Made by a program: the position numbers and the translations under genes. A DNA stretch of 64,000 nt, taken from Omphiscola glabra (taxonomy: Eukaryota; Mollusca; Gastropoda; Lymnaeidae). Under the pieces are notes generated by a model. It was not told where the DNA came from. It saw nothing but the letters and a program-made list of their open reading frames with translations, and did not search any database. Location: assembly GCA_964017045.1 (NCBI GenBank), contig OZ024799.1, positions 30,205,596 through 30,269,595 of the forward strand, read 5' to 3'. The first letter of the stretch is position 1, and each line of letters starts with the position of its first letter. Shown here one piece after another: positions 45,661 through 56,799 of this stretch.

Positions 45661-46032
45661 GCTGGTTTGTATCTTGTATACCATCACTTAAGCAAGTTAG
45701 TATCATTTATACCATCCTACAAGCTGGTTTGTATCTTTTATACCATCACTTAAGCAAGTTAGTATCATTTATACCATCCTACAAGCTGGTTTGTATCTTG
45801 TATACCATCACTTAAGCAAGTTAGTATCATTTATACCATCCTACAAGCTGGTTTGTACCTTGTATACCATCACTTAAGCAAGTTAGTATCATTTATACCA
45901 TCCTACAAGCTGGTTCGTATCTTTTATACCATCACTTAAGCAAGTTAGTATCATTTATACCATCCTACAAGCTGGTTTGTGTCTTGTATACCATTAATAC
46001 CATTACTTAAGCTAGTTTGTATCTTCTATGCC
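45661..46032. repeat. 62-bp repeat made of two 31-bp halves
   Basis: Six copies. One half is GGTTTGTATCTTGTATACCA plus TCACTTAAGCA and the other AGTTAGTATCATTTATACCA plus TCCTACAAGCT. The halves are clearly related, so an older 31-bp unit diverged and was then amplified as a dimer. Confidence 0.95.
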
Positions 46033-46100
46033 GGTACCCTCACTTAAACGTCTGGAGCTGAAAGGAAGTTTTTCTATGCACTTATCGACGCTTTCACAAT

Positions 46101-46202
46101 ATTTGGTTAATTTATTAGTGCTCATTTGGTTAATTTATTAGTGCTCATTTGGTTAATTTATTAGTGCTCATTTGGTTAATTTATTAGTGCTCATTTGGTT
46201 AA
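46101..46202. repeat. 23-bp repeat, 4.4 copies
   Basis: ATTTGGTTAATTTATTAGTG with CTC, perfectly repeated. Confidence 0.97.
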
Positions 46203-46959
46203 AGTACATGGTCTCGTATGGCCTGGATCATTCTTTAGATGATCAACAGCTGGGTCAGAATGAATTGTCAGCTGAGCAGCCACACACTTTAGGGCCTCGC
46301 AATCGGGGTTTTAAAACAAGCGGGGGGAAAGGCGGGTGGGGGTGGTATTTAATAGTTTTAATCCCAAACTCTCATTTCATGTGTTTTAGTGTCCCTTTCA
46401 CAATAACTACTGTTATTAATTATAATTATAAAAAAATACATATATCCGTTCGTAGAAAAGCTTAGTTCGTAATCATTGACATAACTATCCACTCTGGCTC
46501 TGGGTATAGCATTGACATCGCTATCCATTCTGGATGTAATAGCGAAAAAATTCCGCAACGAAGTGGTCTATAAAGGATACCTATTTTTGTATGTGTTGTT
46601 AAATACCTTTATGAAACTATTAGTTAACCTTTATTTGAGTTTTTCCCGATCCCAACCTTACATTTTTCATGTTTACCGCATTCCATAAAATTATCTGTTG
46701 ACTACTGAATTACTTGCACAGCTCTGAAAGGAGTTGGGGTGGGGGAAAGGGTCAAGCAATTCAACATTTTTTTTCTTGAAAAACTGTCCACCTCGACTCA
46801 AAAATTTCTTAAGCGGGTTATTGACGGACAAGTTGTTTTGTGATATTTCATTGAAATGACTAGTGCAATATTTTGTGTTGCTTAATCTAAACTTTATTTA
46901 TTTTATTGGATGCTGTGTATAATATTCGTTTTTATACGGTCTGGCCGCAGTCTTTAAAC
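46203..46959. other. no recognised gene
   Basis: G-rich stretch near 46320-46343. A pair of imperfect direct repeats (CATTGACAT..CTATCCA.TCTGG) lies at 46475-46531. No gene is supported. Confidence 0.4.
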
Positions 46960-47128
46960 AGCTTTGATCACAGTCTACCCAACATTATCATAGGTCGCAG
47001 TCTTCCCAACAATATCTTTGGTCGCAGTCTTCCCAACAATATCTTTGGTCGCAGTCTTCCCAACAATATCTTTGGTCGCAGTCTTCCCAACAATATCTTT
47101 GGTCGCAATCGTCCCAACAAAATCGTTT
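46960..47128. repeat. 27-bp repeat, about 6 copies
   Basis: GTCGCAGTCTTCCCAACAAT with ATCTTTG, uniform in the centre and divergent at both ends. Confidence 0.95.
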
Positions 47129-47765
47129 TTAAATACTTATAGAATATAAAGGGTTGGACGCCATACCGTTACTAAAGGGATATATAGAAACAGCTTGACG
47201 CTAAAAGCAAGCTGTCGACTTCTTATAACAATGTTAAACTGCGTTAAAGCTTTTAAATAGATTAATCAGAAGCAAGTTGTGTAAATATAAAATATATTAT
47301 AATTAAGCTTTAATAATCCTATACAATAAATTCAAACGATTCGATTATATTCATACAACAAATATCATTGAAATAACGTACATTTCAAAAAATATATTAA
47401 TATCCTACCTATTACTATTTTTAAAAATGATAGTAAGAAGAAAGGGCAAAATGGCACTTGTCCCTACCAAAGCAAAGTCAGAAAACAGTTTATTCAGTTC
47501 TTCTTTCTTGCACAAAAAAGTGAGTGTGGGGGTGGGGGGGGGGGATTTCAGGGGGTCCTAGAAAAATTAACTGCCATATAGGATACAGAAGAGCCATTGG
47601 ATCTGAAATTTATGAGATTTATGCAAAGTAATGAAATAAATGCTTAGATGAAATATCTTAAAATTTCTTCAAAAATTATTACTATTTGTAATTATTGACA
47701 AGTTTATTTCTAAGTTCTGTATTTATCTTTTTTGTATTTCAAAACTAGAGTTCATTGTTACTTGT
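47129..47765. other. no recognised feature
   Basis: AT-rich, with a G-run near 47533-47543. Confidence 0.5.
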
Positions 47766-48142
47766 GTAGGGGGTGAGAGGTTTAGTCCAACAATTCGTAG
47801 GGGGTGAGAGGTTTAGTCCAACAATTCGTAGGGGGTGAGAGGTTTAGTCCAACAATTCGTAGGGGGTGAGAGGTTTAGTCCAACAATTCGTAGGGGGTGA
47901 GAGGTTTAGTCCAACAATTCGTAGGGGGTGAGAGGTTTAGTCCAACAATTCGTAAGGGGTGAGAGGTTTAGTCCAACAATTCGAAGGGGGTGAGAGGTTT
48001 AGTCCAACAATTCGTAGGGGGTGAGAGGTTTAGTCCAACAATTCGTAGGGGGTGAGAGGTTTAGTCCAACAATTCGTAGGGGGTGAGAGGTTTAGTCCAA
48101 CAATTCGTAGGGGGTGAGAGGTTTAGTTCAATAATTCGTAAA
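47766..48142. repeat. 31-bp minisatellite, 12 copies
   Basis: AATTCGTAGGGGGTGAGAGG with TTTAGTCCAAC, almost perfect. Confidence 0.98.
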
Positions 48143-49000
48143 AGTGGGGGGTGTGGGGCAGAATCTAGAATTGGTGATACCATGCTATGTCGGTTGCTGA
48201 TAAGTCCAACTCTTGCATAATTCGTGACTAACGAAAGACTGGCGTAGGAAAAGGTAGTGGTTCATCCTTTGTGGCACTTTTTTGCTGGTGGTATTTTCGT
48301 TCCATATTTATTATAGGCCTATTATACAGTAGATCGGCAGTTCTTTTCCTAACGCCGATTATCTTAAAATTCGGTTATCCGAACAGTTATTAGAAAAGTC
48401 GGCTATCCGCACAGCCTTATGTCTTTTTTAAAATTGTAATATCTTTAAAAATGCTGATGGCATGTGGCACTTGGTACAGAGGCTGGAAACACTTCCAACC
48501 CCTGTCTTACAATGTTATACGTACTGTTCATGAAATGACCAGGCAGAAATAATGCGCTCTCTACATTTATTAATTTTATGTATACCCGCAAAGTCAAAGT
48601 GACTTTGATTTGGACTAAGCACCAGTCCATTTTTGGAAACGGCCTCTTTGCGCACACAAAAATCCACTCCTCGGATATGGTTCATGCACTGTTACTTCAC
48701 TGTTACGTCACTGTTACGTCACCGTTACGTTACTCTTGAAATTAAACAAGTGCTTCTAGCTTGTGCCCCTCCCCACACCAAAGTGACCAAGGGCCACAGC
48801 ATATTTTTCTTGGAGTGCAGGCTACGAAAACTTTCAAACATAGGACTTGTGAACATAAAAAGAGGACATTTTAAAATAGTAATAGCAGGAATGGGTTATG
48901 TGGACAAATTAAAATTATGCTAAAGTGGATCTATTTTTTTTGTAAATGGTTACGAAACGCTACAGTAATGCACCTGACTGTAGAAAATAAATTCACAATA
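48143..49000. other. no supported gene; possible LINE trace
   Basis: A short 11-bp repeat (CACTGTTACGT, 4 copies) lies at 48690-48733. A frame at 48633-48923 ends LACAPPHTKV and GHSIFFLECRLRKLS, faintly like a LINE C-terminus (HxLLECP). This is too weak to call. Confidence 0.3.
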
Positions 49001-49080
49001 CAAAAGTCTCAGAAAGAAGTCACAAGAACAAAGTCTCAGAAAGACGTCACATGAAAAAAGTCTCAGAAAGAAGTCAAAAT
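49001..49080. repeat. 28-29-bp GTCTCAGAAAG repeat
   Basis: Almost three copies of AAAGTCTCAGAAAGAAGTCA with CAAGAACA. The unit holds the AAGTCAC motif of the GTCAC family. Confidence 0.85.
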
Positions 49081-49253
49081 CAATGTTTAGTATTAAATCT
49101 TACGGATCCGTGTGAGTGTGTAGTCCCGGGTACATTAAATAATTATTTTTTTTTGTAATTAATACGGAATGCAATTCAAAAATTTAATTTAATGATATAT
49201 TCATCCTTGGTTATGTTGTTTTGCATGAAGCCCATAATGATAGATATCAATAT

Positions 49254-49444
49254 CAAAGGCGTAGCTAGAGTGTTTAGCGCCTGGGAACAAGATTCATTTT
49301 AAAGCGCCTCCCTTTCTTTTTTTTTCAACTCTCAAATCCATTATTTTCATCAATAAAATAATATCAAAGCACATTTTGGCGCCCCTAACTAGTCTCGTGC
49401 CCAGGGACATATGCCCCCCCCCCTGCCCCATAGCTACGCTTCTG
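49254..49444 (+). mobile_element. CAGAGGCG MITE, copy 3
   Basis: The ends are CAAAGGCGTAGCTAG and TAGCTACGCTTCTG. The interior is very similar to the copy at 32553. The flanks ATCAATAT and ACTTATAT match at only 5 of 8 bases, so the target duplication is doubtful. Confidence 0.88.
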
Positions 49445-49465
49445 ACTTATATTACAGATTTTGAT

Positions 49466-49700
49466 TGATTGATTGAATACTTTTATTTCGCTTGTCGACA
49501 TGCTATTTTAGCATGCCCACAACGCTCTAATGTTCTTAAATCTATTTCAACAAAAAAGTCTTTAAATGTTTCTTAAATTATTTTTTATCTTTTTCAATTT
49601 CCTTCAAAGATTGAGGCAAACTGTTCCATAATTTTGGCGCTATCGCTTCAAAAGAGCGCACTCCGTATGACTTTTTTTTCTGTGTCCATCCATACTGGGA
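49466..49700 (-). pseudogene. CR1/L2-like LINE 3' end
   Basis: On the minus strand one frame reads YGVRSFEAIAPKLWNSLPQS followed by LKEIEKDKK, a stop, then FKKHLKTFLL. The RSF-x-x-x-APKLWNSLP and FKKxLKTxL blocks are typical of the end of CR1/L2/Rex1-type LINE proteins. It finishes in a tail of ATTCAATCAATCAATC, as these elements usually do in a short repeat. It is 5' truncated and interrupted. Confidence 0.75.
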
Positions 49701-49779
49701 ACTCTCAGTAAGGACTGGGTAAGGATAGATGTTTAGAAATCAGTTCTTTAAGATATTCCGGTGCAGAGCCTTCTATAAC

Positions 49780-49905
49780 ATTGAGTCTGTACTCGAATGA
49801 GGGCCCGATACATTCTGATTATAACCAAAACAAAACTTCTGACAAGATCTACAAAATGTGATGTCGGTGGACATTTTTTCTGGAACGACTTTCCGGGCGT
49901 GCTTT
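49780..49905 (+). mobile_element. dispersed repeat with GATGTCGGTGG, copy A
   Basis: GTCTGTACTCGAATG, GATACATTCTG and TTTTTTCTGGAACGACTTTC are shared with 52100-52235. No ends or coding frame were recognised. Confidence 0.7.
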
Positions 49906-49979
49906 ACAGCTGTACGCTCGTGTGTGTAATATTGTTACTGTGTTGAAAAGAATCTGCCTCTGATCTGCCCGACACATCT

Positions 49980-50341
49980 CACATAGAAAAGAAATCAAAG
50001 CAAAGGACATTGCATTGTGGTAATAGTTTAGTGATAACTCTATTCACACAAGGCACAAATGGCCTGCCTATACCAGTGGTCAATACGGCTTTGGACAGAA
50101 AGATTTACGAAATCCTTTGTTCCCCAATCTTGTCAGACTTTACCAAGGTGCTCCCCCGGCTGTTGTACAATCACAATCGGTCATCACACTAAAACTCACT
50201 ATCGTCAGCACGAGCGGGTGGTGGGACCGAAAGATTTACAAATTCATTAATCATTTGTTCCCCAATCTTGTCAGAATTGATTGATATCTGATGGCTGATT
50301 TATTCTGTGACTTTTTTCCTGTGACCTTTTTCCGCTTAACC
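49980..50341 (-). mobile_element. GTCAC element, copy V
   Basis: It contains, inverted, the family blocks CAAAGCAAAGGACATTGCAT, GTGATAACTCTATTCAC and GAAAGATTTACGAAATC. TTGTTCCCCAATCTTGTCAG occurs twice, and GTTGTACAATCACA also appears. It ends at TGTGACCTTTTTCCGCTTAA, the reverse of the GGTAAGCGGAAAAAGTCAC end of copy IV. The internal TTGTTCCCCAATCTTGTCAG duplication is shared with copy IV. Confidence 0.65.
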
Positions 50342-50503
50342 GGTCAACACCCAGTTCCATATTTGTCCCTACTATCCATTTGTTTGAGAACCCTGTTTTA
50401 GACTTGTCTATTAATTTATTTATGTGATACACATACGAGCATATAAATGTGTCAATGCATCTGATTTGCGTGAAACGAACACAATTTTCAATCACTTTTC
50501 TTC

Positions 50504-51623
50504 TTGTGACTTTTTTTCCTGTCTATCAAAATGTGTGACTTTTTTTCATGCCTATCAAAATGTGTGACTTTTTTCCTGCCTATCAAAATGTGTGACTTTT
50601 TTCCTGCCTATCAAAATGTGTGACTTTTTTCCTGCCTATCAAAATGTGTGACTTTTTTCCTGCCTATCAAAATGTGTGACTTTTTTCCTGCCTATCAAAA
50701 TGTGTGACTTTTTTCCTGCCTATCAAAATGTGTGACTTTTTTCCTGCCTATCAAAATGTGTGACTTTTTTTCCTGCCTATCAAAATGTGTGACTTTTTTT
50801 CATGCCTATCAAAATGTGTGACTTTTTTCCTGCCTATCAAAATGTGTGACTTTTTTTCATGCCTATCAAAATGTGTGACTTTTTTCCTGCCTATCAAAAT
50901 GTGTGACTTTTTTCCTGCCTATCAAAATGTGTGACTTTTTTCCTGCCTATCAAAATGTGTGACTTTTTTCCTGCCTATCAAAATGTGTGACTTTTTTCCT
51001 GCCTATCAAAATGTGTGACTTTTTTCCTGCCTATTAAAATGTGTGACTTTTTTTCCTGCCTATCAAAATGTGTGACTTTTTTTCCTGCCTATCAAAATGT
51101 GTGACTTTTTTCCTGCCTATCAAAATGTGTGACTTTTTTCCTGCCTATCAAAATGTGTGACTTTTTTCCTGCCTATCAAAATGTGTGACTTTTTTCCTGC
51201 CTATCAAAATGTGTGACTTTTTTCCTGCCTATCAAAATGTGTGACTTTTTTCCTGCCTATCAAAATGTGTGACTTTTTTCCTGCCTATCAAAATGTGTGA
51301 CTTTTTTCCTGCCTATCAAAATGTGTGACTTTTTTCCTGCCTATCAAAATGTGTGACTTTTTTTCCTGCCTATCAAAATGTGTGACTTTTTTTCCTGCCT
51401 ATCAAAATGTGTGACTTTTTTTCCTGCCTATCAAAATGTGTGACTTTTTTCCTGCCTATCAAAATGTGTGACTTTTTTTCCTGCCTATCAAAATGTGTGA
51501 CTTTTTTCCTGCCTATCAAAATGTGTGACTTTTTTTCCTGCCTATCAAAATGTGTGACTTTTTTCCTGCCTATCAAAATGTGTGACTTTTTTCCTGCCTA
51601 TCAAAATGTGTGACTTTTTTTCC
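50504..51623. repeat. 28-29-bp satellite built on GTGACTTTTTTCC
   Basis: About 39 units of TATCAAAATGTGTGAC with T6 or T7 and CCTGCC. Unit length varies between 28 and 29 through the T run. The GTGACTTTTTTCCTG core is the end motif of the adjacent GTCAC element, 160 bp to the left. Confidence 0.98.
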
Positions 51624-52099
51624 AAAAAAACCCCCACTTCTGACTGTTTCCCCGCTCACTCCCAAAATGACACCGGTTCCTATGAGCTATGTTGTATGTG
51701 ATTTATGTTTTAACATATTTTCTGTAATGATTTGTGAGTTTCCTGAATGAGAGCGTCTCAAACTCTAGCTACGCCGTTGCCAAAGACCATGTTATTCCCA
51801 AAGTAAACGTCATCTATGCATTATAACCTGACCCACAAATCTCACCACCACGCCAACGGCTCGGCCAATATTGTTACGTGACGTATCAAGTGATTGGTGC
51901 TGCCAAATTTGGTTAATGAGTGAGACATTTCGGACTACTAATGACCACCCCGGACTTGACGTCATTGTGATTGACAGATGCCACGTTCTGGCAGGTTTAG
52001 GGGGTAATAATGAAGTCATGAACGCTGGATGTTAGGAATCTGATTGTATGTGTTTGGCCAGAGTTTGGGTACCTAGGGTATAAAAGGATATTTAACATT
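51624..52099. other. no supported gene
   Basis: A minus-strand TGGCCGAGCCGTTGGCG near 51851-51867 resembles a Pol III A box, but no B box was found. No other feature. Confidence 0.35.
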
Positions 52100-52235
52100 A
52101 AGTCTGTACTCGAATGGGGGGGGGGGGGGCGGCCGATACATTCTGGTTATAGTTAAAACAAAGATTTGACTAGATCTGCAAAATGGGATGTCGGTGGCCA
52201 TTTTTTCTGGAACGACTTTTCCGGGTGTACTTTAA
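52100..52235 (+). mobile_element. dispersed repeat with GATGTCGGTGG, copy B
   Basis: Same blocks as 49780-49905, with a G-run of about 13 (52118-52130) replacing the GAGGG region. Confidence 0.7.
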
Positions 52236-53737
52236 CTTTAATGTAAACTCATCATATTTAAAATGACTGATCATTGAAAAAATTATTTGGGAGGGCATCG
52301 TTGTTTTAAAATAATTAATTCAGAAAAAGTATAATGATTATTATTTTTTGGGGTAATTTCTGATACTACCCTTCTAATAAATAAATTCATATCTCCAGAA
52401 CTATTTAACATAAATTAAAAATAATTACACATAATTGTGCACAATTGAATACACTTTAATTTGATATCAATGATTATTGCTCAATCGAACATTAGCCTTT
52501 TTCCATTTTTCTCGGTGTACCTCCCCCTTTAAAAATTATAAATTACTTTGATTGATTACATTCTTCTAATACTGATAACACAATATGGAAGGGTGGAATT
52601 TAACCGCGATATTAAATGGAAGAAAGGCAGCTTCCCCTGGATTACTGTGCTCTCCACGCGTGGCAAGCGTGTCTCTGACGTCACCAACTCTGAAGAGCGC
52701 ATTGGGTTTGGGTTTTAATGAAACAGAGAGATGACCAAACGCCGTTTGGGGAGGGGGGTGGGGGTTAACCCGTGGGCTTAATCGGCCAGCTGACCTTCAT
52801 CCCCCGCACACACACTCGAGACACACATTCCCTACCGCTGACACACGTCACGCTTGAGCTGATAACGCGGGTTTGATAGTCCAAATACCACTGCAACAAA
52901 GCCATGAAAGCATGCCAAAACACGCAGGCCATTTCAATGTCACGTCTGCGTCAGAGGCCAGTGGTCAAAGTCTCACTCATTTCCTTTCTCGCTGAACTGA
53001 TTGCTGTCTCTCCCTCTTATTATAGCTCTAAACACAAACTGATATTGTCAAAACAACACTAACAACGAAGTAAATAAAAATACAATGCAAAATTTAAAAA
53101 AAAGACACACTCTCTGTAGTTCTGCAGAGGAGAAAACGAATTCTAGACCTTCAAACATCTATTTATAGACCACGACACTTAAGGCCTCAACTTCAATTCA
53201 AATATAGAGATTGACTTTTAATCGTATGTTTGTGTGTTGAATCTGATATAATCATCACACAAATGATACACATCTTCATGGAGATTTATGTGTAAGCAAC
53301 TAAGCCCTGCCACCCCTAAGTCTCCCTGTCCACCCCGGCGCCCCCTGAGTTTCTCGGCCACCTGTTAACAAGTCATAATTATATATTGAAATCATGGGCG
53401 GTACAAAACGCAAAAGAACTCTTTCGATAATCATTTCTGAGCACTTTCTTAAGTGTTAAAAGTTGAAGCTTACAGTTGAACATGGTGTCTAGTCTGGTTG
53501 AAAGAAATTAACATTCTCTAATGACCAGTGTTGATATAACTGCTTCAATTATTGTAATCAGCGACCCCCCACCCCTTTTTTAAAATTTCCGTAGTCAGTT
53601 AATTTTATTGTCTCAGCGTAGGCGTAGCCAGTAAAAAAAATCATGTTTTCTGAAATGATAAGAATACCAGCAGTAAGGGGCGCTGTTGGACTTATTCATT
53701 GTCTCTAAGTATTGGGTTGTTGATTTGTTTTAGGTCA
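52236..53737. other. no recognised gene
   Basis: The left half is AT-rich, and 52620-53000 is less so, with no clear exon. No repeat or gene is supported. Confidence 0.4.
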
Positions 53738-53828
53738 CTGTTCCGTCTGTGCATTGGTCACTGTGCCGTCTGTGCATTGGTCACTGTGCCGTCTGTGCAT
53801 TGGTCACTGTGCCGTCTGTGCATTGGTT
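53738..53828. repeat. 23-bp repeat, 4 copies
   Basis: GCATTGGTCACTGTGCCGTC with TGT, nearly perfect. Confidence 0.96.
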
Positions 53829-53968
53829 CCATCATTTCTGAGAGCATATCTGATATATAAGGGGGGGGGGGGTCGCTTCCCTTCAATTTTCTAATGACTA
53901 AAACTCAATTTTTTTTTTTAAAATCTGAAATCCTCTTACACCAATCAGCGTTTTCAAAGTTCTTCAAT

Positions 53969-54052
53969 AATGGCGTCCAACCCTTCAGTACCGGTATGGC
54001 GTCCAACCCCTTCAGTACCGGTATGGCGTCCAACCCCTTCAGTACCGGTACA
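53969..54052. repeat. 27-bp repeat, 3 copies
   Basis: ATGGCGTCCAACCCCTTCAG with TACCGGT. Confidence 0.95.
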
Positions 54053-54690
54053 CACAAGACGTAAGGTAAACACTTGGTCGTGGAAGGCAATGACTGGGGA
54101 ACAAACCTCTGTGTTAGGGTTCTTTTCTATTGGTTTGGATGAGAAGGTAGAAGGATTGTAGAGATAGAAAACATGTTTAGTTACTATTTCAAATTAATTT
54201 ATTTACTATAATTTATTATTTATACTTTAGATTGTGTGTTCACTCATCAATCTGTGGAGTTGTACAATTTCCCGGGTGCATAACCAGGAAAAACGATGCC
54301 CAGTGGAAAAAGCCTGAAAATTGCGCACCCCCCCTCCACCCCCTTTTTTTTCCTTTTCATTTTCATCAAAAAATGATAGAGGCATGCTATAACAGTTAAG
54401 ATAAAAAAAAAAGCTTGCGCCCGGTGGAGAAACCCCCTCCCCCTTCCCCGGGCCCTTGGGTCAAACGTCCCCGTGTATAAGAACTGTGAAAATAGCTCAA
54501 ATCTCGCAACTAATCACTATTCACCAGTGTAGGGAGGGTTGCAGTTCAGATCCGTGCTGCGTGCAATGTCAGTTGGCGAGTCACGGGATTGCAAGCATCC
54601 ATGACCACGTGACCAAAGTGTGTTCACTGTCTGCTTTATGAATCACGATACATTTCACGAAGCTCAGCTGACGGCATTGTCTTCAAAAAT
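54053..54690. other. no supported gene
   Basis: C-run rich stretch at 54325-54350. No supported feature up to the polyadenylation-like signal at 54692. Confidence 0.4.
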
Positions 54691-54696
54691 CTTTAT

Positions 54697-54779
54697 TTAA
54701 GCGTCTTCTTCGCCTTCAAGATCACAGTTTTCTGCAGCATGGTCCCGCAGCTTGCCAGCACACTTCATAAAACCCTGAA
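54697..54779 (-). CDS. possible minus-strand terminal exon, unknown protein
   Basis: On the minus strand a pyrimidine-rich TTCGCTCTCCTCAG looks like a splice acceptor. It is followed by an open stretch reading QGFMKCAGKLRDHAAENCDL and EGEEDA before TAA. The stop overlaps AATAAA (54692-54697), so a 3' end directly follows. The acidic C-terminus and the stop/signal arrangement resemble a real gene end. The two possible acceptors (before TTCAG or before GGTTTT) keep the same frame. The opposite strand also has a 63-codon open frame (54771-54962), so strand is not certain. The family is unknown. Confidence 0.3.
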
Positions 54780-54939
54780 CTGAGGAGAGCGAACTACAAG
54801 ACCAGTGGGAGTTTCACCACATACTTTCACCAGCTCTTCGTTGAATGTCAGGAGGAATACAGGGCTCGCGTGACACGCGGTCAGCCTGACCCAGCAGCCG
54901 TCATGGCAGGTTGGTTACGTTATCTGGGCCCAAGGGCAC

Positions 54940-55085
54940 TGTCCATTGGTCAAGCCCGTTGACCAGAAACGTGGTTCGGTTCGGCAGACGAACGCTGCCC
55001 CTATTCGCGTCATAGCGTCTGCTCAGTGTGACGTAACCAAGGTCAGTGCAGGGATTTCTGATTGGTCATTCCCAGACTGTACAGG
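54940..55085 (+). promoter_or_regulatory. possible promoter with CCAAT-type boxes
   Basis: Two ATTGGTCA motifs (54945 and 55063, reverse CCAAT) and GTGACGTAAC (about 55029, CRE-like) lie 200 to 350 bp upstream of the possible first exon at 55286. The stretch is less AT-rich than its surroundings. Individual motifs are common by chance. Confidence 0.25.
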
Positions 55086-55285
55086 CCGGAGCAAACATCC
55101 CACTCCACTGACCGTCGGCTAGCAAAGTTGTAGCTTAACATTTGAGACGTGTCAAACAAGTTATTTCCTTACTTGCTTGGCTAGTGATCAGATCTACCTG
55201 TACGTAGAGCCTAAATAAAACACTCAATGTTGAGCAACAAATACAAATATTCTAGGTCCACGGCAGAACACAGCTACCCACGGAG

Positions 55286-55314
55286 ATGGTAGTGAAAGAT
55301 TACAGCTTGTATAG
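55286..55314 (+). CDS. possible first coding exon
   Basis: ATG in the context GGAGATGG opens a frame MVVKDYSLY that ends in AG|GTAAGT (donor at 55315), a near-perfect splice donor. Upstream sequence is moderately GC-rich with CCAAT-like motifs, as expected of a promoter and 5' untranslated region. The exon would end in phase 2. The possible terminal exon at 62220 needs phase 0, so if both belong to one gene further exons must lie between them, and I could not find these. The protein is unrecognised and the call rests on start and donor alone. Confidence 0.3.
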
Positions 55315-55320
55315 GTAAGT

Positions 55321-56799
55321 ACAGCACCTTGTTATAATATTTAAAAAAAATTATAACATAGAAATATAAAATTATAAGCCTGGATTATATTTTTTCATTT
55401 TTATTCCGAAATTCAAAATAGGATGTTATTTTCTATATTAATTTGATTTTTTTGTATCGGTATCTAGGCTACACTTTTTAATGTGGGCGTGTTCAGGGAA
55501 ATCGTAGCTTGTTCCACTTGCTAGGAACGATTTTTGATATAGCTTTTTTCTTGATGTCTTTGCGCCGAGAGCGACCGTTACCATTTAACCTCATACTTCC
55601 ATATTATTCAACTGTTGGCCGACATTTAGAATGGACGGTACTGTACATTGCATATATATTGAACGTAGACATTAATATATTTTACTTGATGACCCCGTGT
55701 AAGATGAGATAGGAAGCTGACTTTTTTTTTACGTAAATGTCAAGAATTCAACACTTTTTTCTCTACCACATTACCGGAATTTAAGGGTGAATTTTAAAAT
55801 TTTATTACAAGGGTATCTCGTTGAGTAGGGATTCTCAGGTGGATTATCATACGGGATGTATAGTATAGGTACTCATCTCAATAGCCATGTAGCATTTTTG
55901 GGTGCCATGAATGAGCCTTTGTAGTAACGTACCGTACATATTGAACATTCAACTGGTATCATTCTAAGGTACCATTAAGGCTGTCTTTTGTTGTTTCTGT
56001 ACTAAATTTTTAAAACAATTTAGCTGTAAGTTTCCCCGATTGACCAACCAGTTTTAACACTTCTTAACCCGACCTTCCCCTCTGACCCTGCACCGACTTG
56101 ACCACTGTGGACTGTGGTGACCATATCCCATTTTCCCATTGGTTATCTAATCTACGTTTCAGTTCAGTGTCCCAAGGTTTTAGGAACTTGCCGGTGATAT
56201 TACGTCGTCTGTCAGTTAATGGCACTGGTAGAATTCACGGTTTAAAAAGTACGCCGTGGTCTTCCGGTGTCATCCATGGGCAGCGACACTTCATCATGAC
56301 CTAGTTCGGAGATTCTGTGACATTGTTCTTGACAGAAAAGCTTTTGTTTTGTCATAGCCATATTGTTTGTTTTGTTTGTGATAAGCATGTAAACTTATAT
56401 TTGTCTTGTTTTTTTTCGTGATAGCCACAATTTTGTCAAAATCATTTTTGCTCATGCCCGTGAGGGTCACACTGTCTGCCTGGTTCGCTATCTCAGTTCT
56501 CATTTTACCCAATACTACTGCAGCCTATGTCGCTTTAAGCATCGATGTTGCGATTGTAGGAAAAACGTCTCAAAATGTTTTATACTGATTCCTAAGTTTC
56601 AGTGTTAAAATGTCTACGTCGTTGTATATGTTAATTTACGAAAATAAGAATTAACAGTAGCTTATTCGTGTTTTGATTATCGTTTGGGATTAAATGTTTC
56701 TTGATATAATATGTATAAATAAACAATAATTTACGCATTTAATATGATTTATTATTTAGTTATACATGTGTGTTTCTATTTGTGTGACGCGTCAAGAGT
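55321..56799. other. no recognised feature
   Basis: Could be intron of the gene proposed at 55286. A minus-strand frame at 56294-56512 (72 codons, MGKMRTEIANQADSVTLTGM) has no recognised domain and is not called. Confidence 0.4.

Noticed and set aside
54771..54962. 63-codon + strand open frame opposite the minus-strand exon candidate
   Set aside because: No start, acceptor or signal supports it, while the opposite strand has a stop with AATAAA. Kept only as a caution on strand.
56294..56512. 72-codon minus-strand frame
   Set aside because: No domain recognised and no gene context. Left uncalled, although a transposon origin is possible.
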